Assembly (NCBI RefSeq): GCF_020150455.1
Contig: NZ_CP083740.1
Span: 5,415,001-5,479,000 of the forward strand
Length of the DNA: 64,000 bases
Source of the DNA: Bremerella sp. TYQ1
GTDB taxonomy: Bacteria; Planctomycetota; Planctomycetia; Pirellulales; Pirellulaceae
Direction: 5' to 3'
Part shown: positions 27,421 through 37,600 of the stretch, piece after piece
Layout: every line of letters begins with the position of its first letter
How positions within the stretch are numbered: position 1 is the first letter of the stretch
Notes under the pieces: model-generated
Database searches by the model: none
The model's input: the letters and a program-made list of their open reading frames with translations, nothing else
Told to the model about the DNA's origin: nothing
Made by a program: the position numbers and the translations under genes

Positions 27421-28128
27421 TCATCTGGCTGCATGAAACACACGAAGGTAGAGTTCCTCCAATTCCTGGTGGGAGACTTCGTTACCAGAGACCACCTCGA
27501 CCATGCTTCCCTCGGCCATGACACCGATTCGATCTGCCAGGTCTCGTGCTCTGAATAGGTCGTGGGTTGCCATTAAGATCGCCATTCCTTGGCTTCGAAG
27601 CTGCAGAAGAATTTCTGAGAATTGATTCGCCGCGGCAGGGTCCAAGCCTGAGGTAGGCTCATCCAGGAGCAGGGCTTTGGCTTGTTTGGCGATCGCAATT
27701 GCAATCCCTACTTTCTGACGCATTCCTTTGGAGTAACTACGGACTGGTTTTCGAATTGCATCCATCGGTAAAGTCACTTGAGCAAGTAAAAGCTCCAGTT
27801 CATCTCGGCTGAATTCGCGTCCAGTCAACTCAGTGAAGAACTTTAGATTCTCGAGTCCAGTTAGATAGGGGTAAAGATTAACTATTTCCGGAATGTAGGC
27901 CAAATGGCTACGCGCTAGACTCGGTTGTTTCGCAACATCAATTCCGTCGACCAGGGCGCTGCCTGAGGTGGCCGATACGAAATCCATGAACAGCTTGATC
28001 GTAGTTGACTTGCCGGCGCCGTTGCCTCCCAGAAGGCAAAACAGTTCGCCCGGATCGACTGTTAAGTTTAAACAGTCCAAGGCGACATGATCGCCATAGT
28101 GTTTACTCAATTCGATTGCTTGTAGCAT
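27421..28128 (-). CDS. ABC transporter ATP-binding protein
   Basis: A 235-residue ATPase of the ABC-2 export type. Walker A is GGNGAGKST at 34-42, the signature is YSKGMRQKV (132-140, a common variant of LSGGQ), Walker B is ALLLDEPTSGLD (152-163) and the H-loop is MATHD (186-190). It lies 48 bp downstream of the second permease gene and is the last gene of the four-gene operon running from 31920 down to here. It powers export or remodelling by the two permeases; substrate unknown. Confidence 0.92.
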   Translation of the reverse strand: MLQAIELSKHYGDHVALDCLNLTVDPGELFCLLGGNGAGKSTTIKLFMDFVSATSGSALVDGIDVAKQPSLARSHLAYIPEIVNLYPYLTGLENLKFFTELTGREFSRDELELLLAQVTLPMDAIRKPVRSYSKGMRQKVGIAIAIAKQAKALLLDEPTSGLDPAAANQFSEILLQLRSQGMAILMATHDLFRARDLADRIGVMAEGSMVEVVSGNEVSHQELEELYLRVFHAAR

Positions 28129-28176
28129 GGCCGCTCCGAATATTGTTCTAGAAAAAGGATGCGAGTCACCGATCGC

Positions 28177-29646
28177 TTAAACTTTACGTAGGCGGATCCA
28201 ACCGAACAGAAAGAGTCCGACCGTCCACGCGACAATCGCCAAGTTGCATTGCAGAAGTAGAGAGAGTCGAAGAGGCATATCATCTGTCCGCTCGGCAAAT
28301 GCAGGAATCGCTGCAAAAGATTTCTCGGTCAGTTCGCCACGCTGCATCATCAGCGGTTGAAAATAGCTTTTAAATTGCTCGTCATAGTGCAATGCATGTT
28401 CAGCAAACGTCGCGTACTGATAGAGCCCTGTGCCGGCCAGTTCGTCCATCACCGTCTTGGCGGCTAACGCAGGATCAAGAAGGCTTAGACGCTCAACGAC
28501 CAGTCTCCGTTGTTGAATTTGTGAAAGCCGAGTTGCCAACAGAGGCTGCATTTGTCGGTCGACTTCTTCTCGAATCGCATCCCAACGCGTCTGTCCGTAA
28601 GGATCCTCTTTCTTGGAAGGGCGTGTCACCTCGGGATGCGTGTCATAGTATGCATCGAGGAGACGTCTTAAATCGTTTTCGGCTTGCTCCCGCAGGAGGC
28701 GTTCTTGAGTAATCAAGTAGGTGTTTTCTATGACCGGAAATTGTTTCTCTGCCAGGCGGGCGAGCGTGGTCGGGAACAAGATAGTCAGGAGGGCCCACAG
28801 CAAAGTAAGCAGCATCACCGACGCGACCGAAGAGATCTTCAGCGCGTTTATCGCCCAAGCTAATCCCAGCCAAAATGCGGTGTAGGCGACAACAAAAACA
28901 CACCATAACCCCAATGAAACAGCGGCGGGCGAAGAGAAAAGGAACGCAGTGAACACATGGATGCCGATGAGCAGTCCTCCCAGGCCCAATCCACAAACTA
29001 AGAATCGGAAAAGAAAATAGATGCGGATCTCTTTCACGCTGAGCTGTAAAAGGGACGACGTTCCCAACTCTTGTTCGCTAGAGACAATATCGTAAGTTAG
29101 CACGATCAGCGTCAGTGGAAGAATGATTAAAATGAATGCCGCTGCATCCCATGGCCCGGTAAGTCGACGGAACGGACTGGCGATGTCTTCACGCTCTAGG
29201 TTTTGACGTCGCGAGTGTGCCGTGATGCGGTATCGACTGGGCCAAATATCGCTGTAACCAACCGACAAGATCGCTAGCGGACGAGGAAGATAGGACGCGC
29301 TGTCGATTCCCCCGGAATAGGCCAGGGATGTCGGCAGCTTGGCAATCATTCGCTGTGTTCTGATCTTCCGTTGGGCCTTGGAATCGTCATTATTAGGTTC
29401 GTCGGTTGTAAATGCAGAGCGATATACTTCGTTGCGTTCCGCTTCCATTTCACGTAAGTCAGATATCTCTTGGCGAACCTTCAGTGCCTGAACAGCACCT
29501 AGGCCGTGAGAAACTGCAGCGAGGATAGCGAACGTCATCAATAGCCAGCGGTTGCGTTTTCGTGCCCAAAAGTGCCGGATCGCCCATTGAAACAGAGTGA
29601 ACCAGTGAGTTTGGGATGATGTTTTTTCGACCGCGCTATGTGACAT
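28177..29646 (-). CDS. ABC-2-type transporter permease, DUF3526-like (second)
   Basis: A 489-residue membrane protein. After a cytoplasmic N-terminus comes a first helix (WLLMTFAILAAVSHGLGAVQ), a long periplasmic loop (about 55-165), then a block of five to six helices (AAFILIILPLTLIVLTYDIV, FLVCGLGLGGLLIGIHVFTA, LWCVFVVAYTAFWLGLAWAI, VASVMLLTLLWALLTILFP), another loop and a final C-terminal helix. The motif SSEQELGTSSLLQLS after the second helix is typical of ABC-2/DUF3526 permeases. Its start overlaps the first permease gene by 11 bp. Confidence 0.85.
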   Translation of the reverse strand: MSHSAVEKTSSQTHWFTLFQWAIRHFWARKRNRWLLMTFAILAAVSHGLGAVQALKVRQEISDLREMEAERNEVYRSAFTTDEPNNDDSKAQRKIRTQRMIAKLPTSLAYSGGIDSASYLPRPLAILSVGYSDIWPSRYRITAHSRRQNLEREDIASPFRRLTGPWDAAAFILIILPLTLIVLTYDIVSSEQELGTSSLLQLSVKEIRIYFLFRFLVCGLGLGGLLIGIHVFTAFLFSSPAAVSLGLWCVFVVAYTAFWLGLAWAINALKISSVASVMLLTLLWALLTILFPTTLARLAEKQFPVIENTYLITQERLLREQAENDLRRLLDAYYDTHPEVTRPSKKEDPYGQTRWDAIREEVDRQMQPLLATRLSQIQQRRLVVERLSLLDPALAAKTVMDELAGTGLYQYATFAEHALHYDEQFKSYFQPLMMQRGELTEKSFAAIPAFAERTDDMPLRLSLLLQCNLAIVAWTVGLFLFGWIRLRKV

Positions 29647-31093
29647 GACTAGGAGTCCACCAGAGAAAGCACATCGCCATGATCAGCCAGCAAGTTAGGA
29701 TCACAAGTCGCCAACCTTGGCTGCGTAAAGTGAACGCCAGACTGGGTAACTCATACCCGAATCTTCCGACTCGTTTCCACAGGCCTCCTCCTTGGTCGGC
29801 GCTGCTTCTTTGTGAGGATTTGATTGCGTAGGCCGCATTCACCACGGCGACCAGATGCTGGCGATACTTTTCGGCCTGGTCGGAAAGGTGTTCATGGCTA
29901 ACCAGATCGGTCATCGTCAACGCCATCGACATACCTCGCATACTATGAAACGGTGAGATCGCCCCAATGCAATCTACAACGCATGCCTGCCGTTGAAGAT
30001 TGACTCGCAAACGTGCTTCATTCTCGGCATGAAGCTTGTCCGTGAATTTCTCAGCTTCCTGCATGAAAACGCCATCGAAGTTCACCGGCAGGTCTTTTTT
30101 ATTGGTAACTCCATATTTCGTGAAAAGCTGTTGTTCGACCTCTTCGTGAAGCGCCATGAATATGCTTTTGCTTTGGCCATCTTTTTCTATGTACTGCCGA
30201 TCATCTGCCCACTTCTTAAATGTCTCTTGGGAGGGTAGCGGGTAGGTCGCGGAAGCAACTTGAGTGGCAATCGTGGGCAGCAGAAAGACCATTGTTAGCC
30301 ACAGTCCAAGAAGTGCGACGAGGGCCGTTCCCGACGAATGAACCCGTGCAGAAGTTGCCGTACAGATGGCACTCCAAATCACCACATAAATCAATGTGGC
30401 AAGGCACATCAGCACCGACCGAGCGAAGATATTGCTACCCAACGTTTCCGAATTCGGCAAGCTGAAACTGGCATAAAGGTGATACGCAATGCTTAAAAAA
30501 AAGGGAGAGATGGTCAACATGATCAAACTGGTCGCGGCCACGACTTTGCCGAGTAGTAAAGCTCTCCAAGGGACTCCCTGGACTAAAATCATAGAAAGTG
30601 TGCCCGATGCCCTCTCTTGCGATATGGAGGCGAAGCCGACAGCAATTGCCAGAAGCGGGATCGTGGCATAGACGATTGTGGCTGGGCTACGGAACGTTTG
30701 TCGTATCGGGTTGCACCAATCGGAATCCGCCGCATTCGTTAGATGGTGTCGAACATGTGCCTCGATCCGAAGCGTAGAACCAAGATGGGGTGTCATTCCC
30801 GGATCGACACCTGCCAGTGGTGACACCGGCGAGTACAGATACGTGCCATGATGGGCGGCCCCATGTGGGTCACGATCTCCTTGGTTCAGCCAATTTTCAT
30901 GGGCCGCTGCTTGAGCAACTTCTGTTGAGACTTTGATCTCACGATATGCACGTGCTGCGAAAATGAATTCGGCGGCAAGAATGCAGAACAACGCCAGGCA
31001 ACTGACGAGTATCCACCGCTCAGCCTTGTAGGTGTGAAACTCATGCTTGATCAGGGTCAGGAGTCGTCTTGGTTCTTCTCCGAAACGATTCAT
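29636..31093 (-). CDS. ABC-2-type transporter permease, DUF3526-like (first)
   Basis: A 485-residue membrane protein with the same plan as its neighbour: N-terminal helix (WILVSCLALFCILAAEFIFA), large outer loop, IPLLAIAVGFASISQERASG followed by TLSMILVQGVPWRALLLGKV (the ABC-2 cytoplasmic signature), then further helices (LMCLATLIYVVIWSAICTAT, ALVALLGLWLTMVFLLPTIA) and a final TM near the end. The two permeases probably form a heterodimer with the ATPase at 27421. It overlaps the upstream membrane-protein gene by ATGA. Confidence 0.85.
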   Translation of the reverse strand: MNRFGEEPRRLLTLIKHEFHTYKAERWILVSCLALFCILAAEFIFAARAYREIKVSTEVAQAAAHENWLNQGDRDPHGAAHHGTYLYSPVSPLAGVDPGMTPHLGSTLRIEAHVRHHLTNAADSDWCNPIRQTFRSPATIVYATIPLLAIAVGFASISQERASGTLSMILVQGVPWRALLLGKVVAATSLIMLTISPFFLSIAYHLYASFSLPNSETLGSNIFARSVLMCLATLIYVVIWSAICTATSARVHSSGTALVALLGLWLTMVFLLPTIATQVASATYPLPSQETFKKWADDRQYIEKDGQSKSIFMALHEEVEQQLFTKYGVTNKKDLPVNFDGVFMQEAEKFTDKLHAENEARLRVNLQRQACVVDCIGAISPFHSMRGMSMALTMTDLVSHEHLSDQAEKYRQHLVAVVNAAYAIKSSQRSSADQGGGLWKRVGRFGYELPSLAFTLRSQGWRLVILTCWLIMAMCFLWWTPSHVT

Positions 31094-31920
31094 GGTGTCA
31101 CCTCACATGCCTGCTCATCGTCGGCTGCTTTCTTCGGGGCACGCGTATTCCCCAGAAAGCCAGCTGTGAGCAAAACAACAGAACCGACTCCACCCCACAT
31201 GCCGATCAACCCGTTTCCTGCAAATAGACGCTCGACATAGGCACCGGGATCAATTAATGCCACCAGAACCGGAAAGCTTGCACCCCATAGGCAACCCCCC
31301 AGAACCGATAAAGGAATACTCTGCCCTGCCCGGTGCGACCGCTGCATTGAATGAGCGACGATAAGCCCTAGCCCCGACCAGACCAATGCATGAATCAACA
31401 CAGCCGTTATCAGATTCTGGGTCCCGACTTGATGCATCCGAAATGCCATACAGGCCATCATCAGGCAGACCCCACCAATAGTCACCGCAAGGAAAAGAGA
31501 TCGAATTGGCTTGGAAGGCCACTTGTGAGTCGAGTCTCGCGAGATCGCATTAAGTCCCCAAGAGGCGAAGAGTATCAGTAGAGACAATCCAACTCCAGTT
31601 AATAGAGCATTCGCATAGGCTTGCCATTTCATCAGGGATGCTATGTACAACGATTCGTCACGTGGAGGGTTTTCTCCGGCAGCAATGGATGCCAAGTCTC
31701 CAAACGAAAATGCGTTTGCAGACATGACAGCAAGGCCTGCGCCTAGTAGTCCTGCGATAAGTATGAAGGCGACAGCACATGCCGGCGACAGTGGACTGCG
31801 AATCACAATATCGTCCGTTGATTTAGCTTCCTCTGAATCAGTTACTTGTGGCACGATCGATTCCGTCTCAAAGTCTAAGGGGCTCTTTCGCGAAATGGTC
31901 TGTTCCGCACTGTGTTCCAT
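31090..31920 (-). CDS. Polytopic membrane protein of unknown function, first gene of the ABC operon
   Basis: A 276-residue protein with a polar N-terminus (about 40 residues, Glu/Asp/Ser rich) and about six hydrophobic helices (ACAVAFILIAGLLGAGLAVM, ANALLTGVGLSLLILFASWG, FLAVTIGGVCLMMACMAFRM, LITAVLIHALVWSGLGLIVA, LSVLGGCLWGASFPVLVALI, GVGSVVLLTAGFLG). No known family motif seen. It is translationally coupled (ATGA) to the first permease, so it is probably an accessory subunit of the exporter. Confidence 0.7.
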   Translation of the reverse strand: MEHSAEQTISRKSPLDFETESIVPQVTDSEEAKSTDDIVIRSPLSPACAVAFILIAGLLGAGLAVMSANAFSFGDLASIAAGENPPRDESLYIASLMKWQAYANALLTGVGLSLLILFASWGLNAISRDSTHKWPSKPIRSLFLAVTIGGVCLMMACMAFRMHQVGTQNLITAVLIHALVWSGLGLIVAHSMQRSHRAGQSIPLSVLGGCLWGASFPVLVALIDPGAYVERLFAGNGLIGMWGGVGSVVLLTAGFLGNTRAPKKAADDEQACEVTP

Positions 31921-32012
31921 TCAATTGCGGATTTCGACAAAGACTCAGGCACAAGCAAGCGTTACAAAATAGCGTAGGAGCGTTTCCGCCGTTTTCTTTT
32001 CGCTCGCGTGGC

Positions 32013-32252
32013 TTATTTTGAGGCTTTCTCGCGATTCTTTTGGTCGTACCGCTCGACGGCCTCTGGGCCGTACTGTAGCTGGAGCCGCAGTCGACGCGCT
32101 TCTTTGTCACGACCAGACATCCCGGGTGGATCAACCATCTGTTCTTCCAAGGTTGCTTCCCACTTTTCATCTTGCTTATCTAGGACTTCTTCGGACGGTC
32201 CACATCCCGAAAGCAAAATGAGAGTCAGTAAACTTGATGCAAGAGTTCTCAT
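32013..32252 (-). CDS. Small lipoprotein of unknown function
   Basis: A 79-residue lipoprotein from the start at 32252, chosen because MRTLASSLLTLILLSGC is a compact lipoprotein signal with the lipobox LSGC (Cys17); an upstream in-frame start at 32321 would bury the signal. The mature part is short, charged and probably helical (EVLDKQDEKWEATLEEQMVD, RDKEARRLRLQLQYGPEAVE). No family recognised. It lies between the ABC operon and a DUF1559 gene on the same strand. Confidence 0.65.
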   Translation of the reverse strand: MRTLASSLLTLILLSGCGPSEEVLDKQDEKWEATLEEQMVDPPGMSGRDKEARRLRLQLQYGPEAVERYDQKNREKASK

Positions 32253-32444
32253 AGAAGTATTTCTTGGTGTAACGAGAGAAGCATCAGTGTGCCTACTCGC
32301 TAGACGATAGACCCCTGACAATTTCTAGCCACCGTGGACTCAATAAAGATCACCACACGAGGTCGGGCGGGTTTTCATTTGGCATCGCAAGTGATCATCT
32401 CTTTGGAAATGGCCACTTTCAATGCACGGAACTTGTAGTTCGGC

Positions 32445-33560
32445 CTAATACTCGCCTAAGACCATTCCGTCATTCCGCGAGCCAAGTGCCCACCAGGTGA
32501 TCGTGTCGAGCGTTTCGGCGACAAATCGTACCGAACCATCTCCCAGTAGAACGTTGACACCTCCTGGGTGAGCGCTACTCGCGGATGCTCCACTGTCGCC
32601 GTCCCACTCGTGGACTTTGTCCGCCCAACCCCCGCCACCGCCGATATCGAAATAGCACGCTCGCGTATTTGGCGTCATCAGGTGATTGTAGGACATCACT
32701 GAACCGTAGTGCGCGTCCAGCCAGCGAGCCCCGATGCTCGTTGAGAGAGAATCGCGTTTCTCGATAGGAAGGCTCATGCACACATCTCTGAGTGCGGGCA
32801 AAGTTTCGGGGCCGGTATCTGATGGCCCTTCATAGATAACTCGAGTATCGGGTACGCTTGCGTCCAAGTAGAGCGCTCCGTCATTCTTCAAAAATTCGCT
32901 GTACGCAGCCGTATTACTCAGGCCATCAGTTACGTCGCGTGGCTTGAGTTTAATGGTAGGGTCGCCCTTTGCTGCGGCACTATTGGATGAGTTGAAGTTG
33001 TAGTCAATTCCCAGCATTCCGTTCGGCTTGGGCCATTCATTTGCTGACATGGCACGCTCACCGTTCACTCCCGTGGCATTTCGCGGCCAGCCAAAATTTC
33101 CCACGTAGTTCACATCTCCATAGGTACCAAACCACCCGTGCGTACTTTGCACTGGATCCGAAGGGCACAGAAACGTCGGAACGGTCGTTTTGGCGATTTC
33201 CATATGGGCAGCGGAAAAGTCTCCCCACCATGCCTCTTCGGCAGGCAAATGTTGGGCAAGTGCCGGGTCCAGACTGTGCAAGATCCGATACAGAGATGTG
33301 TTGTATTTCCCCGAAGGCGAGTTGCCTGGAAACGAATCGTAAATGTCCAGATGATTATGCATGGCCAACCCGATTTGCTTCAGGTTGTTGGTGCATTGCA
33401 TCCGCCGTGCTGCTTCCCGGGCCTGCTGGACGGCGGGAAGTAGGAGCGACATCAAAATACCGATGATTGCGATGACAACTAACAGTTCCACCAAAGTAAA
33501 ACCGACTTGAAGGTTCGCTCGTTTACGATCGTGTCGAAAGCTAAATCTCATGGCAAACAT
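32445..33560 (-). CDS. DUF1559 protein with prepilin-like N-terminus (copy 2)
   Basis: A 371-residue protein from the ATG at 33560 (an alternative ATG is at 33551); the further upstream frame to 33665 looks non-coding. The prepilin-like signal is [19 protein letters not shown], followed by [34 protein letters not shown] and a long DUF1559 domain with [20 protein letters not shown] near the end. It is one of three in this window and its sequence is clearly different from the others after residue ~80. Function unknown, probably exported through a pilin-like route. Confidence 0.9.
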   Translation of the reverse strand: MFAMRFSFRHDRKRANLQVGFTLVELLVVIAIIGILMSLLLPAVQQAREAARRMQCTNNLKQIGLAMHNHLDIYDSFPGNSPSGKYNTSLYRILHSLDPALAQHLPAEEAWWGDFSAAHMEIAKTTVPTFLCPSDPVQSTHGWFGTYGDVNYVGNFGWPRNATGVNGERAMSANEWPKPNGMLGIDYNFNSSNSAAAKGDPTIKLKPRDVTDGLSNTAAYSEFLKNDGALYLDASVPDTRVIYEGPSDTGPETLPALRDVCMSLPIEKRDSLSTSIGARWLDAHYGSVMSYNHLMTPNTRACYFDIGGGGGWADKVHEWDGDSGASASSAHPGGVNVLLGDGSVRFVAETLDTITWWALGSRNDGMVLGEY

Positions 33561-33671
33561 AGAACTCTTGCAGTTACGCACGTTATGTGGGCAGGCTTTA
33601 AGGGGAGAGAAAGCGACGAATGATCGTCGTTCCCCAGAATAGGGTGTCGGTGTACCTGCTGTCAACGGGTA

Positions 33672-33690
33672 ACTGCAAGTAAGTTGCAGT
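33672..33690. promoter_or_regulatory. Inverted repeat upstream of the DUF1559 gene
   Basis: Perfect 7-bp arms ACTGCAA and TTGCAGT around a GTAAG centre, 112 bp upstream of the start at 33560. A further TTGCAGT lies at 33568-33574. It could be an operator, but no regulator gene is nearby. Confidence 0.35.
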
Positions 33691-34424
33691 GTGTTTGTTT
33701 TAAGGATTTTGCCTTCGGGGAGCTCGCGTGAATTCGACTAAGATGGTGATATCAGATCTATCCTAATATTTGGCCTGTGTCACTTGCTTGGTAAAGCGGC
33801 TTACTAATCGACCTGTCGAACATTCACTCATTGAGAACTGATCGTATAGGCCCTACATCGATAGGTTAAGAGACGCAAACTGGGCGGCCATTAGGTGCAC
33901 GATTCTGGAACCGTCCAAAGAACCGGTTGTGGCATTTACGAAAACCGCGGAGTCAGTCCTCTACTGGCGTGCCTGATTCGTCGGCATTCAAGTCTAATGC
34001 TCAAGTTTCAAGAAGGATTATTCACGCAAGTATCGTATTTGCATTGCCCTACCGATGATTAGCGGTGGGGCTCGTTTTTAGTCGCCCGAAAGACATCGCG
34101 CATGACTCGTTTTCTTTTTAGTGAAGCTACTAGAACGATCTTTGAAAGCGTCTCGTGATGACATTCCTGTTAGAATTCTTAAGCAAAGAAGTAACTTGTT
34201 TTGCCGTTGTGTTTGTCCTTGCTTGAGCTACATCGATTCTTGCATTGTGAAACGGCATGGCCTAAAACGCCTATTGGGGAATGTTGACGCTTTCTGTGCA
34301 ATGAAGGACAGGGAGATTCTCATCACGCCTTTTTCCTCCATTTACCGATTCCATCGCGGCGAGATCCATTTCAAGCTGACCAAGTTTGTTTCAGCCGATT
34401 GGCTTCGCTTTTAAGTCAGAAAAT
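33691..34424. other. Non-coding stretch, nothing recognised
   Basis: About 730 bp between divergent genes, by eye more AT-rich than the surroundings. One plus-strand frame (34121-34414) has no recognisable motif and unusual composition (Cys/Arg/Ser rich), and is not called. Promoters for both neighbours are expected here, but I could not place them. Confidence 0.45.
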
Positions 34425-35483
34425 ATGCAGACGATACTCGTGACAGGTTCTTCTGGATTAATTGGATCAGAAGTGTGTCGGTACTTTGGTGGAATCGGGT
34501 ATTCGGTCCATGGCGTAGACAACAATCAACGGGCCGTTTTCTTTGGGCCTGAAGGAGATACCCGATGGAATCAGGAACAGCTGACGCGAACGATTGATAG
34601 CTTTCAACATCACGAACTGGATATTCGAGATCGGGATGAGGTGCTTCAGCTGATCCAGCAGGTCAAGCCTGATTTGATCGTTCACACGGCAGCTCAGCCT
34701 TCGCATGATCGAGCCGCGGCGATTGCTTTCGACGATTTTGATACGAACGCAGTTGGTACGCTCAACTTGTTGGAGTCGGTCCGGCGGGTTTGTCCTGATT
34801 CGCCATTTGTGTTTATGTCTACCAACAAAGTCTATGGTGACCGGCCCAATACCATTCCTCTTCAGGAATCAGCTGAACGCTTTGACTACGCGGACGAGAA
34901 ATTCCAGCTAGGGGTGCCTGAATCGCTGCCGATTGACCAATGTACCCATTCACTGTTCGGGGCGTCGAAAGCTGCCGCAGATCTTATGGTTCAAGAGTAT
35001 GGTCGCTACTTCGGTATGCCGACGTGTTGTCTTCGAGCAGGCTGTGTTACTGGGCCTGCCCATTCCGGCGTTCAATTGCACGGCTTTCTGAGTTATCTCG
35101 TCAAATGCAATTTGACTCAGAAACACTACACGGTTTTTGGCTATCATGGTAAGCAAGTCCGCGACAACATTCATCCTCTCGACATTGCAAAGTTTGTTGA
35201 AGCGTTTGCGGCCAAGCCACGATCTGGCGAGGTGTACAATCTGGGTGGAGGGAAAGAAAACTCTTGCTCGATCTTAGAGGCATTCGTGCAGACGGAAGAA
35301 TTGACTGGAATTCAGCAAGTTTACAGCTATTCTGAACAGAACCGCATTGGCGATCACATTTGCTATTACAGTGACTTGTCCAAGATCAAAAGCCACTATC
35401 CCGATTGGGAGGTGAGCATTTCACTGAAAATGTCGCTAGTACAAATTGTGGATAGTTGGCGCAAACGTTTGGCGACAGCATAG
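34425..35483 (+). CDS. NAD-dependent nucleotide-sugar epimerase (CDP-paratose 2-epimerase-like), variant active site
   Basis: A 352-residue SDR enzyme from [20 protein letters not shown]; an upstream in-frame start at 34386 lacks support. The Rossmann motif is GSSGLIG (8-14). The body resembles CDP-paratose/CDP-tyvelose 2-epimerases ([76 protein letters not shown]). The usual catalytic YxxxK reads FGASK, with Phe178 in place of Tyr and Lys182 kept. Either another residue acts as acid/base or the enzyme binds without catalysing the usual step. First gene of a sugar-glycan cluster. Confidence 0.82.
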   Translation: MQTILVTGSSGLIGSEVCRYFGGIGYSVHGVDNNQRAVFFGPEGDTRWNQEQLTRTIDSFQHHELDIRDRDEVLQLIQQVKPDLIVHTAAQPSHDRAAAIAFDDFDTNAVGTLNLLESVRRVCPDSPFVFMSTNKVYGDRPNTIPLQESAERFDYADEKFQLGVPESLPIDQCTHSLFGASKAAADLMVQEYGRYFGMPTCCLRAGCVTGPAHSGVQLHGFLSYLVKCNLTQKHYTVFGYHGKQVRDNIHPLDIAKFVEAFAAKPRSGEVYNLGGGKENSCSILEAFVQTEELTGIQQVYSYSEQNRIGDHICYYSDLSKIKSHYPDWEVSISLKMSLVQIVDSWRKRLATA

Positions 35484-35550
35484 GACTTCCTGCGGAACAT
35501 TGATTGCTCCCGAGGTCAAGGAGTGACAGCGCCTAGGTGTTGAGGATTCA

Positions 35551-36615
35551 ATGAGACTTCTGATTACTGGCGTTTGTGGTTTTGTTGGTAGCACGATAGC
35601 TAAGGCCTGGTTGGAAGCTTCAGACTTCGAAATCGTTGGCCTGGATAATCTCAGCCGACTGGGGAGCGAGCTTAATCGCAATGATTTGCGCAAGCGTGGC
35701 GTTCAGCTCGTTCATGGAGATATCAGGTGTGCCAGTGACTTGCAGGATCTTCCTAAAGTCGACTTCGTGATTGATGCGTCGGCTAACCCCACCGTGTTGG
35801 CCGGGGTCGACGGACGCAGCAATAGCCGTCAACTGGTTGAACACAATCTCCTGGGTACGATCAACCTGCTTGAGTATTGCCGCCGAGTTCAAGCAGGTTT
35901 CATTCTCTTGAGCACGAGCCGCGTTTATTCCATTGAACCTTTAACGAAGCTAAATCTCGTCGTTGAAGATGGAGCTTGCCGACCTGACTTCGGTGCGAGC
36001 ATTCCGTTTGGACTTTCCGCGGAAGGGGTAAGTGAGAAATTCTCAACGACTCCACCTCTTTCCCTTTATGGGACCACGAAGCTTGCATCGGAAACGTTGG
36101 CGTTGGAATACGGAAGTACTTTCGAGTTTCCAGTGTGGATCAATCGCTGTGACGTGATGGCAGGGCCTGGGCAGTTTGGACGCGCCGAGCAAGGAATCTT
36201 TAGTTTTTGGATCCACTCTTGGCAAGCACGTAAACCCCTACGTTACTTGGGCTATGAAGGAGCTGGAATTCAAGTCCGTTCGGCTCTCTCGCCGCTGGAC
36301 GTATCGCCCGTCTTAGAAAAACAGATGGAATTTTCAGGCATGCCTGATCAGCGCATATTCAACTTGTCCGGAGGTATAGAAAATTCGATTTCGTTATACA
36401 ATTTGAGCCGCTGGTGCGAGCAAAAGTTGGGACCTCACCAAGTTCAGGCGGACGGAACGCCGCGCAAGTTTGACATTCCTTGGATGGTGCTAGATTCGAC
36501 CCTGGCCAAACGCGTTTGGAATTTTCGACCGAACATTTCCCTCGATAAGCTGTTGAATCAAATAGCAGACTTCGCTCAGTCTCATCCTGACTGGCTGGAC
36601 ATGGTTGCCGATTGA
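35551..36615 (+). CDS. NAD-dependent nucleotide-sugar epimerase/dehydratase (second copy)
   Basis: A 354-residue SDR enzyme. The Rossmann motif is GVCGFVG (7-13) and the active-site pair is intact: Y173 and K177 in SLYGTTKLASETLALEYGS. It keeps the CDP-paratose epimerase-like segments (DASANPTVLAGVDG, HNLLGTINLLEYCRR, LLSTSRVYSIEPL) and differs from the previous gene, so this is not a recent duplication. It starts 67 bp after the first epimerase and its stop lies 44 bp before the GT2 start, in one probable operon. Confidence 0.82.
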   Translation: MRLLITGVCGFVGSTIAKAWLEASDFEIVGLDNLSRLGSELNRNDLRKRGVQLVHGDIRCASDLQDLPKVDFVIDASANPTVLAGVDGRSNSRQLVEHNLLGTINLLEYCRRVQAGFILLSTSRVYSIEPLTKLNLVVEDGACRPDFGASIPFGLSAEGVSEKFSTTPPLSLYGTTKLASETLALEYGSTFEFPVWINRCDVMAGPGQFGRAEQGIFSFWIHSWQARKPLRYLGYEGAGIQVRSALSPLDVSPVLEKQMEFSGMPDQRIFNLSGGIENSISLYNLSRWCEQKLGPHQVQADGTPRKFDIPWMVLDSTLAKRVWNFRPNISLDKLLNQIADFAQSHPDWLDMVAD

Positions 36616-36659
36616 TTGATGCATCGCTTCGTAAATTCCAAGCCCTCGTAAATTCCACT

Positions 36660-37535
36660 ATGAATACACTCAGTAAACTCTCAGTGATCATTCCCGCTCG
36701 TGACGAGGAGGGGTGTATTTCGTCTACTGTAGAGCATCTGCACTTGGAATTGCGACTTCAAAATGTTCCTCATGAAATCGTGGTCGTTGATGATGGAAGC
36801 ACTGACCGCACATGGGAGATTTTGCAGAAAGTTGCTCTTGAGATTCCGGAAGTTAAGCCGGTGAGTAATCCTGGGCCACACGGATTCGGCCGGGCAATCC
36901 AATATGGTTTGCAGCACTACACCGGCGATGCAGTGGTAATCATGATGGCGGACGAGTCAGATGACTGCCGCGATGTTGTGGTGTACTGGAAGAAACTTAA
37001 TGAGGGGTATGAGTGCGTTTTTGGAAGCCGCTTCATCAAGGGTGGAGGGGTCATTGATTACCCGACCATCAAGTGGATGTTAAACCGGATGGCCAACTTG
37101 TTTATCAAAGTGGTCTTTCGCATCAAGTTGAACGATACGACGAATGCTTTTAAAGCGTATCGCCGTGAAGTGATCGATGGCTGTCGCCCCCTCTTGGCAC
37201 CTCACTTTAATCTGACCGTTGAGTTGCCACTCAAGGCGATCGTCCGTGGGTACACGTGGACAATTATTCCGATCACCTGGCGAAATCGGCGAACGGGATT
37301 TGCTAAGCTCAAAATCCGTGAAATGGGGAGCCGTTATTTTTTTATCACGATGTACGTCTGGCTGGAGAAATACTTCAGTCGCGGAGACTACCGGCGACAA
37401 ATCGAATCGAGCTCTCACTCGAATGTTCGTGCTCCAGGCGATCGCGACGATTCCTCGTCGAACGATACGACCGAACATTCCTCTGACGACCCCTCCGACA
37501 GGGACCTGCCGATCGGTGAAGGAAGCCGTCATTGA
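36660..37535 (+). CDS. Family 2 glycosyltransferase
   Basis: A 291-residue GT2 enzyme from MNTLSKLSVIIPARDEEGCI; a TTG start at 36612, overlapping the previous stop, is also possible. The GT-A fold is clear: VPHEIVVVDDGSTDRTWEIL (nucleotide binding), a metal-site region MMADESDDCRDVV, and GSRFIKGGGVIDYPTIKWML toward the acceptor side. It resembles polyprenyl-phosphate sugar synthases (DPM1-like) without the C-terminal TM pair. The tail from about 255 is Ser/Asp/Arg rich and low-complexity. It probably transfers the sugar produced by the epimerases to a lipid carrier. Confidence 0.86.
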   Translation: MNTLSKLSVIIPARDEEGCISSTVEHLHLELRLQNVPHEIVVVDDGSTDRTWEILQKVALEIPEVKPVSNPGPHGFGRAIQYGLQHYTGDAVVIMMADESDDCRDVVVYWKKLNEGYECVFGSRFIKGGGVIDYPTIKWMLNRMANLFIKVVFRIKLNDTTNAFKAYRREVIDGCRPLLAPHFNLTVELPLKAIVRGYTWTIIPITWRNRRTGFAKLKIREMGSRYFFITMYVWLEKYFSRGDYRRQIESSSHSNVRAPGDRDDSSSNDTTEHSSDDPSDRDLPIGEGSRH

Positions 37536-37600
37536 TCTGCAACAATACGAACGCTAAGCCGCTTTTTCACCGAAATTGAATCCAAAGAAACAACAGAGTA

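Noticed and set aside
34121..34414. 97-codon plus-strand frame in the gap before the first epimerase
   Set aside because: Composition is unlike a protein gene (Cys/Arg/Ser rich), with no motif, and it overlaps the likely leader of the epimerase gene.
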